A DNA stretch of 64,000 nucleotides from Torymus aiolomorphi (lineage: Eukaryota; Arthropoda; Insecta; Hymenoptera; Torymidae): assembly GCA_036365515.1 (NCBI GenBank), contig CM070874.1, positions 242,426,430-242,490,429 on the forward strand, read 5' to 3'. Position numbers and translations under genes: made by a program. Positions within the stretch are counted from its first letter, which is position 1. Each line of letters begins with the position of its first letter. Of this stretch, positions 23,766 through 34,930 are shown one piece after another. Below the pieces are notes generated by a model. That model had not been told where the DNA came from. It ran no database searches and saw only the letters and a list, made by a program, of their open reading frames with translations.

Positions 23766-24479
23766 AAGGAAACAATCCTTACTACGTCCACGTCGTTGTT
23801 TCTGGATAGCGCAAAAAGTAAGGTTAATGCATTTATAACAGAAGCTTCAACGATCTTAAAGTTTCCGTTAAAAAATCATTTTGCCCTTGAGAAAAATTTT
23901 TCAAGGTTCAGGTTGTGTGGGTTTGGGGTGGTATTAGTCTGCGTGGGGTAGGGATGTGTGGGACTGGGAGTGTGGGATATGGTTGTGGGACTGGGGTGTA
24001 ACAGTTCAGCATGTGAGGGCATGAACTGTATGGGGTTAAGATGTGCGAGTTTGAGTTTTGTTTACTAGGATATGTAAGTTTTGGGTTTGGGGTGTGTGGG
24101 TTCCTCTATTAAGCCTACGATCAATTTGAACCAGCTTAGCCTGTGGTTCATGGAAAAAAACGATTTTAAACGGACTTTTCTGAGTTTGACCTAGATTTGA
24201 CCTTGAAATGACCTTGGAAAAAATTTCTCAATATGATTTTGAACGTAGAATTTCCCGCTCTTTCCGAATCCGGGGTCAAAACTAGGTGTTTCCATATGAA
24301 AAAATCACTTTGACCTCGAAATAACCTCAAAGATCAAGTTCAAGGTTAAAGACATTAGCGCCATTATGTGGCCTCCTTTATCCCCTATAACTTTTGTCTG
24401 AACCATTTTTCTCTATCTGGCTTAGGTTCCGAGAAATCCGGGTGCGGCCATTAAAATGGGTCACCGTGTATATAGCCCG

Positions 24480-25425
24480 CTTCGCGCAGTTCTTCGATTA
24501 TGGAGTGTATCTCGTTTACGTGACTTGGATTTCCAGCAGATCTTTCAGCTATTAGTAATTGAACGGTCAACGTGCTCGTTTGAATAGTCCCAGTAGACAT
24601 AATCTAAAGCAGTACACTTTTTTGCAATTTTATAATGAGGTAATGAGCCGCCTTTTATCAGTTCTCCAGTAGTTGCCTTTTTTGCAATTTTATAACGAGG
24701 TAATGAACTATCTTTAATCGCTTGTCCAGTAGTTGCTATTGAGGTAATAATGAACATTGGAGCAATAATATTATTGAATTTATTACTATTATAAACACGA
24801 ATTTTTTCGTTCTTGTCATGTCGCTTTTTATGAGCAGACGATAGTTTTAAAATTTTGTGATAATTTTTTAAATCATCTGGACTTATATTATTTTTATTTG
24901 GTTGTTCCGCTATGAGTAATTCGAGTAATCCTGTAGTTCTCGGGTATCCCACTCCATTAACTTCCATTTTATTACTATAAAAGCTAATCGGTAAATTACC
25001 AATAAAAAATTCACCATTCTTATTTCGTACTCCATAAATTTGGTCAAGATACTTAGGCTGATTGAGCTTAAAGGTCTTGTTGTATAAGTCAGAGTCATCT
25101 TCGATATCGCTACCTGCTGTTTCGAACGATGTCTCTTAGACATTCTGTAACGTATCATTGAACTCACTGTCAAAACTTTCATTTTGTTTGACGCTACATT
25201 GTTCGATGGTGCTATCTTCGACACTACTTTGTTCAATATTTTTCTGAGCTACAAGTTTTCGAAGAGGATCAACTATTGGTTTGAAGGTTTCACTTAAAAT
25301 CGTTTCGGCATTGCCTTTTCCAAGATTTAATATTCCATATTTGCGTTTAATCGCATCTTGTGCTTTGACAAGTTAACGAAGCACGTTCTTTTCTCGTTGA
25401 AAGTCAGCCACGTTATCGTTTCAAC
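24480..25425 (-). pseudogene. Polinton-associated DUF8207-type protein, broken
   Basis: Minus-strand coding sequence with YPRTTGLLELLIAEQPNK, DLKNYHKIL, SSAHKKRHDKNEKIR and ALDYVYWDYSNE segments. This set is typical of the DUF8207 proteins encoded by insect Polintons; the function is unknown. Breaks include a stop shortly after the start (near 25375), one near 25140 and a frame change before the C-terminus near 24560. There is an internal duplication: (S/N)SLPxYKIAKK occurs twice about 20 residues apart. Confidence 0.65.
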
Positions 25426-25448
25426 GTTCAGTCAGAAACTATTATCAT

Positions 25449-26151
25449 CTACGTGTATACTATATTAATAGCAAAATTATCGAAACCCTTGTGAAATCTA
25501 CCATCATTTATTCCTCTATCTTTATCGATGACTAGAAAACCATGCTTATCATCTCTCCAACACTTAGAGCATAATTCTTTAGACTGTACATAAGTCATAT
25601 CGGTATGCATATGATCGTTGTAGATATGTTTTAGATTTACTTCATCTTGTCTAAAAATAGCAAGAAGTTCATATTATCTCTGACAAGATGTTTGAGAACA
25701 TGAGCATAAGTTTGAAATAGATAAAAACAGTCAACCTTTTTATTTCTGCCCATGCAGAAAAAGGCTCTAACATTATCTTGTTTCTCACAAGCAATATTGT
25801 CAAATATCATGATAGAGTTTGGAAGTGCATGATCAGGATCGACAACTACATCGTGCTCGCTGAATGGAAAATATTGTACACCTTCTATAGGTTCTAAAAC
25901 TTCATTTAAAACTTTATATTTTGGCTGATTTAAAGGCTTTGAATAGACGTATACGTCTTCAAATCTAACGCCATTTGGATGTGTTATAAGAGCAAGTAAA
26001 CTATTGGTTTTTGTATAGTTAGACGGGCCGCAGAAGACGGCTCACATACTATCAGGAAGTAAATCGCCGTGTCACTTTGCTCTTTTATCATGTTCTACGA
26101 CTGCGTCAAATTTTCTATTGGTAGCTTTACTAGTTGTGTTTTGAAGTCCAT
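25449..26151 (-). pseudogene. FtsK/HerA-type genome-packaging ATPase, frameshifted
   Basis: Packaging ATPase that drives viral DNA into the capsid. The start is taken at the ATG at 26151 (MDFKTQL). A Walker A-like segment CGPSNYTKTNS lies near 26020, a KPLNQPKYK segment near 25935, and a Walker B-like SIMIFDN near 25810, followed by an FFCMGRNKKVD segment. The 703-nt length is not a multiple of three. Stops near 26100 and at least one further frame change make it a pseudogene. Walker A has Thr where the family usually has Gly, but this may be decay. It is divergently placed from the PLA2 gene. Confidence 0.72.
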
Positions 26152-26254
26152 GATCTTTACTCTATGACAATCAAATCACGACTGATTGCTGCGAGTATAA
26201 ATAGTGATCTTATATTGCTCGCACCATCAGTTGCCCGTTGGCTTTCGAGGAGTG

Positions 26255-27099
26255 ATGATCATTCACAAACGCGGACACGGTTTAGTTAACAAAATTATCA
26301 ATAAACTTTTGTTTGAGCTTCAGATACCTGGTTATCAATACTGCGGTCCAGGAACAAAGTTGGCAAAGCGTTTGGCTAGAGGAGATCTTGGAATTAATCC
26401 ACTCGACGCTGCTTGTAAAGAGCATGATATAGCTTACTCTCAAAATCGTGAAAATGTCCAGGCGAGGAACGAAGCAGATAAAGTTTTAGCTGATAGAGCT
26501 TGAAATCGCGTTAAATCAAAATACGCTAGTTTTGGCGAAAAAGCGGCTGCATTCGCTATAACTATTACTATGAAATTAAAATCTAGATTTGGCATGGATC
26601 TGAAGAAGAGAAGTAAAAAGAGACCGCAAAATAACGTTAAAAAATCGGGAATGGGTTTGAGAAAAAAAGGTAAGAAGAGAAACCAAGTTTCCTTGAAAAA
26701 TATTATCAAAGCTGATGCCTTTGAATCAACGCCAAGTAACTGTGCTCAAACATACGATCAGCTTTGAAAAAAGCTCGGGGCACTGTTAAAGAAGCTGGAG
26801 GTAAAAAGAATATTAAAATTCCACCTATTTTACCAATCCCCGTGAAAATAGGAGGGATATTGCCATTTCACATACCTCTATTTACAGATTTGAGTGCAAC
26901 TGGCCCTCTAACTGGTGGTGCTGCAGGAATAGTAAAAGCCGTAAACGATACAAAAGCCGCTAAGCGGCAGTTGGAAGAAAATAAAAGATATAATAAAATT
27001 ATGGAAAGTATAGCGTTGGGCAATGACTTGTATCTTAAACCTCATAAAGTTGGATTAGGTCTCCATTTAAGGCAGTCTTACACCTATAGGCCTTTCTAG
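26255..27099 (+). pseudogene. PLA2-domain virion protein of Polinton/adintovirus type, broken
   Basis: Phospholipase A2-like domains of the parvovirus-VP1 kind help virions leave endosomes. The likely start is ATG 26255 (MIIHKRGHG), not the upstream one. The Ca-binding loop YCGPGT lies near residue 30 and the catalytic His-Asp in DAACKEHDIAY near residue 57. TGA at 26501 interrupts the frame, which then continues through a Lys-rich region (RSKKRPQN, RKKGKKR). A frameshift near 26750 leads to the C-terminal part, with a hydrophobic Gly/Ala-rich stretch GPLTGGAAGIVKAV and an LYLKPHKVGLGL end. One stop and one frameshift separate it from a working gene. Confidence 0.75.
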
Positions 27100-27249
27100 C
27101 CAACATTACCTAAAAAAATGATAAAAATTATTATTATTATAATAAAATAATTCAAATATATTGTAAATATAACTTACTTTGAATAAAATGAGCCGAGGCA
27201 GAGGTTCTTAAACTCATTTTATCCTCAGTTATAGCATTTTCAAGAAAAA

Positions 27250-27578
27250 AAGTTTGTCGTAACTTTTCTCTGAGACCGCATGATGGATTTTCATGGGACA
27301 AAGTGCAAATTGTTCCTAATTTATGTAGCTATGGGCGTAAGAGTTGCAATTTTAAGGTTTTTATGTATAAGTATTTTCTTCATGGCAAAAACTGATTTTT
27401 TGCAATAATTTTTTGCATTTTTTTGAATTTTTAGGGTTTTTACCATGAAAAAAGTACTTGTACATGAAAACCTTAAATTTGCAACTCTTACGCCCATAGC
27501 TACATAAATTAGGTACAATTTGCCCTTTGTCTCATGAAAATTCATCCACCGGTCTCAGAGAAAAGTTACGACAAACTT
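27250..27578. mobile_element. Palindromic MITE-like element, ~329 bp
   Basis: AGTTTGTCGTAACTTTTCTCTGAGACCG on the left is mirrored by the reverse complement at 27551-27577, and the arms continue through GCCCATAGCTACATAAATTAGG and GAGTTGCAA to a short AT-rich loop near 27400-27430. The arms differ at several positions. No clear target duplication. Confidence 0.75.
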
Positions 27579-29114
27579 TAAAAAATAAAGAAAAACAAAG
27601 AAAAATACCATAAAACTCCAAAAATAATCAGCCATTTGATCCCCATTCTTTTCCTTCCTGAAACTCACTTTCCTGTGTATCTGTTATATGTTCTCCCATA
27701 TAAAATGGTTAAAACAGAAGCTATGGCATCTTGCATGCATCCGTTCCATTAAAAGTTATTGCTAAGCTAATAGCATTCATTCCATTAAAAGTTACTGCTC
27801 AATCTGTCCTTTTGTACTTTTGATTCATCCACTGTTGAATCACCTTTTAACACACTGTTCTGAATTAGATTATTATTTATAATACTAAGATAAATGTAGA
27901 ATATGCGCTAGATCTTATGAAATATGAAATCCCAATAATCCAAATCGAAACTTAAGAAGCTATCACTGTCATAGATAAAAGTACATAAGTACATAAAAGC
28001 CGATAAGCCCATTTTTTTAATGATCACTTGATTACATATATTAAATATTAAATATATTCTGAATTTAAGCCTGTATTCTTGTGAGCAGGCTTGTCGCTTT
28101 TATGTGTATAGATAGATCTTGATACTTATTGCAATTCGCAAATCTTCTGAATTGAAGTATATATCCTATAGTGAGTTAGACTTAATATGTCACTTTCATC
28201 TTTTTTAGAAAAAGGATGTATTTATTTTTATGCGATAAAAATTTTTACTGCCTCTTCTTTAAAATACTTAATTCAATCTTGCCAATGCATATGTTTTCAG
28301 TATTAATTTTCATGCAGCATTCCCAACTTGAACTGAAATTACTTTCCAAATCTAGAAAAAACTGTCACTGCACGCTTGTATTATAATTACACTTACACTT
28401 TTCAGACATATTTATCTTCACATGCACAATACATTAAATTTTTAGTTCTAAATTCACTTATGAATATATATAATGAAGCACTAAGAAAAAAATCTTTCTC
28501 TATCTGAAAGCAAAAACTCTGCAAAACAAACTGTTGAAATAACATGGTTATGTATCTTGGCTTATTTGAGATTTTGAGATGTCTGCTGTGCAACTCTGTT
28601 GACACTATGGTATTATAGTTTTATAAGTATATACGTATACAAAAGGGAGTATTAATATAGTAATTAGTTGTCAAATTTCGTTGACGGAATGGTCACTTTA
28701 CTAGAACAGAAGTGCACAATTGTCACAGCTCCAAAGACGATTCGACTGGATTTCAAATTCCAGAATATGATTTATATTATTTTTATAATAAATCCCTTAT
28801 CTAAATTTAATTATTTTTTTTATAATTCTTATACTAATAAGTCTTAAATAATGTTTTTTGATATTTTAAAATACACACAAGTAAACGTGTTCCTATATAT
28901 ATCAGAAACCTATAGAAAAGGCAAAAAAAAGTAAAATCAATTTTTTCGTCATTTTGAAGATAGTAAGCTCTTTTAACCATCATTTTTAAGTTTTTTAATT
29001 TTTTATCCAAACTAATTGTTTAGGTTCAGAATAACATATATAATTACAAAATTCAATAAAAAAATTTGATTTTTTCAAAATTTTTATGTGTAAGACCACC
29101 TTAAAAAAAAATTC
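27579..29114. other. AT-rich stretch where a major capsid gene might be expected; none seen
   Basis: About 1.5 kb between the PLA2 and protease genes with no frame over ~67 codons and no recognisable capsid motif. Either the capsid gene was deleted and replaced or it has decayed beyond recognition. Confidence 0.5.
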
Positions 29115-29477
29115 ATGAGATTACCTCAGCGAGCACTTACCGATGCTGATATATTAAAATATGCAAAACTCTTTAAAATCTCTAATTTTCGGGGAGTATT
29201 TATGAGAAATGCATTGTCGGCTTCAGGACTGCACTATTGCGAATCAGCTATAATTAATCCAGATGATGCTAGCGGCCTTGGAACACACTGGGTTGCATAT
29301 AGAAAAAGAGGCAAAAATGTTGTATATTTCGATAGTTTTGGTGATCTCAGATCACCATTAGATTTAATATTATATCTCGGGCTTAACGAAATTAAATATA
29401 ATCATGAAAGGTATGAAGATTTTGACACATTCAATTGTGGTCACCTCTGTCTAAAATTCTTGTGCAGGGCGATATAA
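29115..29477 (+). CDS. Adenain-type cysteine protease of Polinton/adintovirus
   Basis: Maturation protease related to the adenovirus protease (Ulp1/C5 fold), which processes capsid precursors. The 120-codon frame is intact. The catalytic triad is visible: His58 in GTHWVAY, Asp73 in VVYFDSFG and Cys108 in FNCGHLCLKFL. The family is commonly somewhat longer at the N-terminus, so the true start may be lost or be an upstream exon. It is followed within 45 bp by the penton-like gene, as in other Polinton-type genomes. The best-preserved gene of the element. Confidence 0.78.
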   Translation: MRLPQRALTDADILKYAKLFKISNFRGVFMRNALSASGLHYCESAIINPDDASGLGTHWVAYRKRGKNVVYFDSFGDLRSPLDLILYLGLNEIKYNHERYEDFDTFNCGHLCLKFLCRAI

Positions 29478-29520
29478 AGAGAGGTAGGGGAAATATTGTG
29501 TCATTCTGTTTTAAGCTGTT

Positions 29521-31406
29521 ATGGTAGATTCATTGACTCTAACGTTTTCAGGCACATCATCAACACTAGAAGCACAGTATTTTCCACCAATCGACCTATC
29601 GCCAATCAAAAATTACGCTTTAGGGCTTGTAGAACTTTCAACATTTAATTCAATCCCCAATATAGACAGTAATAATAATAAGTTTTACGTACGAGAAAAC
29701 GTTTTAGCTTTACCAGTAAGAAGTTACGAAATGGAGGATATTGACAAATTCCTTCGTAAAAAATTAACCCACAACGATATTACTTTCAATTTAAAGCCAT
29801 ATAATAATACTCTTCGCTGCCCGCGTGAAAATATGATATGAGATCTCATATGAGATTGTAAATGAGATCTTAAAAAGATCTCAAATGGGATCTATATGAT
29901 ATCTCATATGAGATCCTATTACGAATTTCAGACATTATATCTCACATGAGATCTCATATGAGATCTATCTGCAATTTTCTATTAAATAAAAGCTTAAGCC
30001 GTTAGATCTCGTGTGACATCTCATATGAGATCTCATATGAGATCTCATCTGCAATTTTCTATTAAATAAAAAACTTAAGCCGTTAGATCTCATGTGAGAT
30101 CTCATATGAGATCTCATCTATGATGAAAAGTTTTAAATATTTTTTTATTTCAATTATACAATTACCATAAATACTATTTGCATATCTTTAGTGTATTTAA
30201 TTTAATTTGTCGTAGAATCGACGTATCAAAAACAAGGCATGCCTTGTAAGTTCGACTCTTAAAAAGTCATTGAAGTGATCGACTCTCACAGTCTTATACA
30301 CTCGACATTGACAACTTGTTTATAGGAACAGTCGGCGGGTCGCCACGTATCGGCGAGTGGCGGTAATAAGGAATGGGTCTGGGTGACAAGCTTAGAACCG
30401 CCACTGGCAGATACGTGGCGACCCGCCGACTGCTCCTATAAACAAGTTGTCAATGTCGAGTGTATAAGACTGTGAGAGTCGATCACTTCAATGACTTTTC
30501 AAGAGTCAAACTTACAAGAGATGCCTTGTTTTTGATACATCGATTCAGCGACAAATTAAATTAAATACAGTAAAGACATGCAAGTAGTATTTGTATAATT
30601 GAAATAAAAAAATATTTAAAACTTTTTATCATAGATGAGATCTCATATGAGATCTCACATGAGATCTAATGGCTTCAGTTTTTTATTTAATAGAAAATTT
30701 TAGATGAGATCTCATATGATATCTCACATGAGATATAATTCCTGAAATTTTTTCATTTAATGGAAAATTGCAGATGAGATCTCATATGAGATCTCATGTG
30801 AGATATAATGTCTGAAATTCGTAATAGAATCTCATATGAGATCTCATATGAGATCTCATGTAGATCTCATTTGAGATCTTTTTAAGATCTCAATTACAAT
30901 CTCATGTGAGATCTCATATCATATTTTCCCACGGGTGTACAATCAAGTGTAGCCTACCTATAGATATTCGACCTGAAAATTCTCTTGGTCATCTACTGGG
31001 CTTCATCAGACGTGTTCTCGAACCGAACGTTGTTCATAATTCTGACTTACCTGTTACAATTCTCAAAATCAACAATTTGAGAGTCGAGTGTAATAGCACT
31101 TCGGGAGCATATATAAACGATTGAAAAGTGCACACGATACACGAGTTTTTTCCTGGAGTACCTTCAGGGTATAAAATCATTGAAGTTCTCTCGCACGTCA
31201 TTTACCTTCCGATTACCGTAAGGCGTATAGATCATTTACAAGTACGCATCATCGATCAAGACGGAGATTTAGTAAATTTCAATTTACTAGGCAATAATCG
31301 CAGATATGTATCCGATGTATGTGCTCTACATAATGCATTGATGATTAAAACATGGATGCTTCAACAACATTTTTTAAATGAATTAATAAAACTAATAAAA
31401 AATTAA
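29521..31406 (+). pseudogene. Penton/minor-capsid-like protein of Polinton type, split by a palindrome
   Basis: The N-terminal part 29521-29826 (MVDSLTLTFSG, then FPPIDLSPIKNYALGLVEL) and the C-terminal part from ~30929 to 31406 (LLGFIRRVLEPN, then [19 protein letters not shown] and [20 protein letters not shown]) fit the putative minor capsid/penton protein of insect Polintons, a jelly-roll vertex protein. The coding parts are separated by the 1102-bp palindrome. The second part has a TGA at 31122-31124, and after QDGDLVNF the C-terminal reading looks degraded. Assignment to penton is by order and pattern, not by structure. Confidence 0.6.
29827..30928. mobile_element. 1.1-kb near-perfect palindrome built on CATATGAGATCT motifs
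   Basis: Starts GAAAATATGATATGAGATCTCA and ends in its reverse complement. The arms (~530 bp) contain many copies of ATCTCATATGAGATCTCA in their outer halves, then CTTATACACTCGACATTGACAACTTG and GCGGGTCGCCACGTATC in the inner halves. The centre is ~30 bp near 30370-30400. It interrupts the penton-like gene. Possible 8-bp flanks CCCGCGTG and CACGGGTG match at 6 of 8 positions. No coding potential. Shares its motif with 14245-14315. Confidence 0.92.
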
Positions 31407-32153
31407 TGAAAATTAATGCCAACAAGATCAATATGTACTGAGATAAAATATTTTAAATTATTTAATTCATTACAGTTTAGGTAAGGAACAATTTATTTCT
31501 TCTTTCATATAATTTTCTTACGTTGATTATATACCATCTGAAATGTAAGCCATGAACCGCATGCCATGACAAAATAATAATTACAATAAATCAATTTATC
31601 GAATCCGATCCAAAAAAGACCAAAAGGGTTATTTATGTGAATTCTGCATTTATGTGAATTCTCGATTAGCTTAGCTTTATGAAGGAAAGTAAAAGGGAAA
31701 AAGAAAACCTTCCTTTATTACTATGATACCTGAATTTGGGTGAATATTTTGTCGTAGTTAACATACAAAATAAATCCTTTATAATGATTCTTCATAAGTG
31801 TTCTTTATTTCCTGTTCCCAATTCCCTAAAAAAAATGTTGTCCACCGAGATCGGGAGATAGGTTACAAGGATACCTATGTAAAATTAGCTTGAAGAAGGA
31901 ACGGAAAAGGAAAAAAAGGAATATTCTTCTATTATTGTGTTACCTTAATACCGGCGAAAATTTTGTGGTGGATAATCTATAGTGTTGGAGTACCGCGACT
32001 TGTCGATCGATGACGACAGCCTTCAGAGCACTGCTATAGAAAAAACACCGCCCCCCTCGCGGTGCGGCACGCGCTCGTGTGCGCGCTCGCTCTCCTCATT
32101 ATAGTTGAGATTAATGTGCTGGGGGTTCATTTATAAAACGATGGGTGGGACTT
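31407..32153. other. Spacer, nothing recognised
   Basis: AT-rich, ending in a short GC-rich stretch (32040-32090). Two GAAGGAAxxxAAAAGG-rich segments near 31680 and 31895 with similar downstream TATTxTxxTACC look like a diverged duplication. Confidence 0.45.
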
Positions 32154-32387
32154 TAATCTCTTCGAACGAGGACCTCATATAATTTGGTTCGAACTTCACT
32201 TAGGTAAGTTCATTTAATCCATAATTATATTTCGTTCCTCGTTCTCGAGATTAACTTATGTAGATGTTTAGCGAATTATAAGTAAAAGGAGTTCTTTATT
32301 TATAAAATATACAATCCTTAAATGTGTATTAATTACATAAAAAATAAGAAGAAATACAATTTTTATTTATTTTTTTTTATTTTTTTT

Positions 32388-33285
32388 TTATGAGAAAACA
32401 GCAGACGCAAAGTTTTCTTGAAGTGATTCAATCTGCCTGTTATAGAACCTGGTGAAAACCTCTGATCCGGTCGACCACCCCGCAGCATTCTTAATTGCAT
32501 TAATGCTTAAGCCTTTTTTAAAAGCCTTGGAAATAGAAGCATGTCTTGTACTGTGTCCTGTGAATTCCTTATCTACACCGCAGTCGTGTAGAGTATCTTT
32601 CAAGTATCTACTAAGAGTGCTGCGTGAGGCCGTTGAATGAGGTTTTTTACAGGTAATAAAGAGAAAATCTCCTTTTCTCAGATGTTTGGTAACCTTTAAA
32701 TAATACATTAGAGTTCTCGCTATACAAATGCCTGGCCTTTGCTTGAAAAACGGTAAAAACACAAAAGGCTCCTGGTCTGGACGTTTTAATTAAATCTTCT
32801 ACCTTTATTTCAATACCGTTATTGTTAATACTAATATTATTTACTCTAATTAATGATAAAGATTGTATCCTAAATCTAGTGCCTAAAGCGAGAAGTAAAA
32901 TTAACTTTTTGGATAATCGACTTAAATCTAATGAGTTAAGTGGGTGCCATGATTCTATAATCTTTAAAACTTCAGTGACATCCCACGTTTTATGATATTT
33001 CGGCGCTGTAGGCATTAACTTAAACAAACCCTTGAAGAATCGGTTAAGAACGCTATCATTTGCAAAATCATTATTTGAAATTAGAGCTACTGCTGATCTA
33101 GCTGTATTGATTGTACCATATGCTGCTCCCGAGTTAAATAGATAGGATAGAAAATCCAAGAGGGTGTCTACCGACGGTGCGAAAGGGTCCCGCTTTCTCG
33201 TGTAGCAAAATTCCCACCATGCCCTCAAAGGAGCGTTGTATTGTTTATACGAGCTATCAGCTAAAGACGACATCATGATATCCAA
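32388..33285 (-). pseudogene. DIRS tyrosine recombinase, one frameshift
   Basis: Integrase of the phage-integrase fold. The N-terminal SAM-like part (SYKQYNAPLRAWWEFC) leads to the first catalytic Arg in ALGTRFRIQSLSLIR. After a frameshift near 32755 the reading continues with PFFKQRPGICIARTL, the HSTRHASIS box (His-x-x-Arg), AAGW and the nucleophile Tyr in FTRFYNR. The whole tetrad is present and only the frame change breaks the gene. Confidence 0.85.
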
Positions 33286-33511
33286 TGCAGGTTCCTTTAC
33301 GCCTCTGTTTCTGTACGCCTCCCTGATAATCTCGCGGCAAGAAGTGTCAGGTTTGCCGCTCTCGGGTGAGTGATCGATCTACAAGGTGATAGCAGTAAAT
33401 AATTAGATGATCTAAACTAATGATTTTGCTAATAACAAGTTTTTTAAAATTAGGAAACCAGCATAGAGTTGGCCAAAAAGGAACTACTAAAATTCCGTTC
33501 GATTCTTCTTC

Positions 33512-34930
33512 TCAAATCTTTTTTAAAACTCTCGGAATCAGAGAAAATGGTGGAAAAGCATAAAAAGAAAATTTTTTCCAAGATATTGTAAGTGTATTAA
33601 TTGCTAAAGCATCTGCGTCTCTTTGCCAGGAGCAGTAAACTGGGCATTTTTTATTCATACGTGATGCAAACAAGTCGATGTTTGGTTTACCGAACTCGCG
33701 TTCAACAATATTAAATGCGTAAGGTGCCAATTCCCACTCCGTGTCTACATTCGTGATTCTCGAATTATAGTCTGCAGGGTTTTCGCTAGATGCAACATAC
33801 TCAGCGAATATCCATATATTTCTAGGTATACACCATTGCCACAATTTTTTTGTTGCCCTATTTAGATGGGGAAATCTAATTCCTCCCATCTTGTTAATGT
33901 AGGAGAGTGCTGTTGTGTTATCGACACGGAGGAGGATTTGGCAGTTAGAGTCTTTGTTTGCAAAAGCTTTTAGCGCGAAAAAAGCGGCTAGGATCTCTAG
34001 CAAATTAATATAGAATTCTGATTCATCTTCTGACCAGAATCCATTGATTCTAGAATCTCCGCAAACTGCTCCCCAGTCCGAAAGAGACGCATCCGAAAAA
34101 ATTTCGATCTTAAATTCAAACGATCCAATATCGTTGTGAATTGACATAATATTGTTTTTCCACCATTTTAAATCTGCTACCGCTGAATGTGAAAGTGAAG
34201 TGTAAGAATCAAAATTATGGACGTTATTTCTTAAAGCTAGGTATTTGATTCTTTCTAAAGATTTGTAAAACAACCATCCATATTTAACTGCCGGACACGC
34301 TGCTACCAAAACTCCAATCAACTCTGCTAACGCCTGTATTGTACATTTCTTTTGTTTTAAAAGATTTTTTACAAGATTTTTAATTTTTAATCTTTTCATT
34401 TCCGTCAAGGATAAGCGCATATTTCTCGAGTTTATAATAAAGCCCAAAAAATTGCATTGATTAGATGGAACAAGATTACTTTTCTCATAGTTTATAATAA
34501 ATCTCAGATTGATCAGAAGGTCTACGGTTTTTACTTTATTTTCTAGACAACTTGTTTTTGTATCTCCGAATAATAGAATGTCATCTAGATATATGACCGA
34601 TCTAAAATTGTTTGTTCTCAAAAAATTCATTACTGGTTTTAAAAGTTTAGTAAAAATGTAAGGACTAGTATTTAAACCGAATGGTAAAACAATAAACTGA
34701 TACAAAATGTTATTAAATTGAAAACGTAAATATTTCTTAGAATCCCTGTGCATAGGCACGACAAAATATGCATCCTTCAGATCAATCTTGCACATGAATT
34801 CATTTGGGAACAAGATGTTTATTGCCGACCTAACATCCTCTAGATTAAAGTGATTCGTTTCGATAAACTTATTCAACTTTTTTAAATTCAGAATAAACCA
34901 ATGTGAGCCATCCGGTTTAGGAACTAATAA
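33512..34930 (-). CDS. DIRS reverse transcriptase - RNase H
   Basis: A long minus-strand frame of more than 454 codons that overlaps the end of the gag-like frame by a few codons in a different frame (reading LLVPKPDG just after it). The RT core has FQFNNILYQFIVLPFGLNTSP and the active-site SVIYLDDILLF. RNase H follows with EIFSDASLSDWGAV, LLEILAAFFAL and RVDNTTALSYIN. The C-terminal part has ENPADYNSR and FGKPNIDLFASR, usual for DIRS. The frame ends at 33512 in LKKI, perhaps early; ~225 bp of degraded sequence separate it from the recombinase. Confidence 0.88.
   Translation of the reverse strand, partial: LLVPKPDGSHWFILNLKKLNKFIETNHFNLEDVRSAINILFPNEFMCKIDLKDAYFVVPMHRDSKKYLRFQFNNILYQFIVLPFGLNTSPYIFTKLLKPVMNFLRTNNFRSVIYLDDILLFGDTKTSCLENKVKTVDLLINLRFIINYEKSNLVPSNQCNFLGFIINSRNMRLSLTEMKRLKIKNLVKNLLKQKKCTIQALAELIGVLVAACPAVKYGWLFYKSLERIKYLALRNNVHNFDSYTSLSHSAVADLKWWKNNIMSIHNDIGSFEFKIEIFSDASLSDWGAVCGDSRINGFWSEDESEFYINLLEILAAFFALKAFANKDSNCQILLRVDNTTALSYINKMGGIRFPHLNRATKKLWQWCIPRNIWIFAEYVASSENPADYNSRITNVDTEWELAPYAFNIVEREFGKPNIDLFASRMNKKCPVYCSWQRDADALAINTLTISWKKFSFYAFPPFSLIPRVLKKI

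Larger units (their letters stand above)
21091..24468 (-). mobile_element. Tc1/mariner-superfamily transposon with ~1.1-kb inverted repeats
   Basis: The left arm 21091-22202 and right arm 23308-24468 are inverted copies. They start CACGATGACCCATTTTAAT and, on the opposite strand, CACGGTGACCCATTTTAAT, and are flanked by TA. The arms contain AAGGTCAAAG-rich sequence, a CCCACACAT-rich stretch, a ~45-bp minisatellite and the C-terminal part of the transposase gene. The unique middle carries the transposase N-terminal part. The insertion lies in the Polinton relic between the small protein at 20711-21052 and the DUF8207-type gene. Confidence 0.88.
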
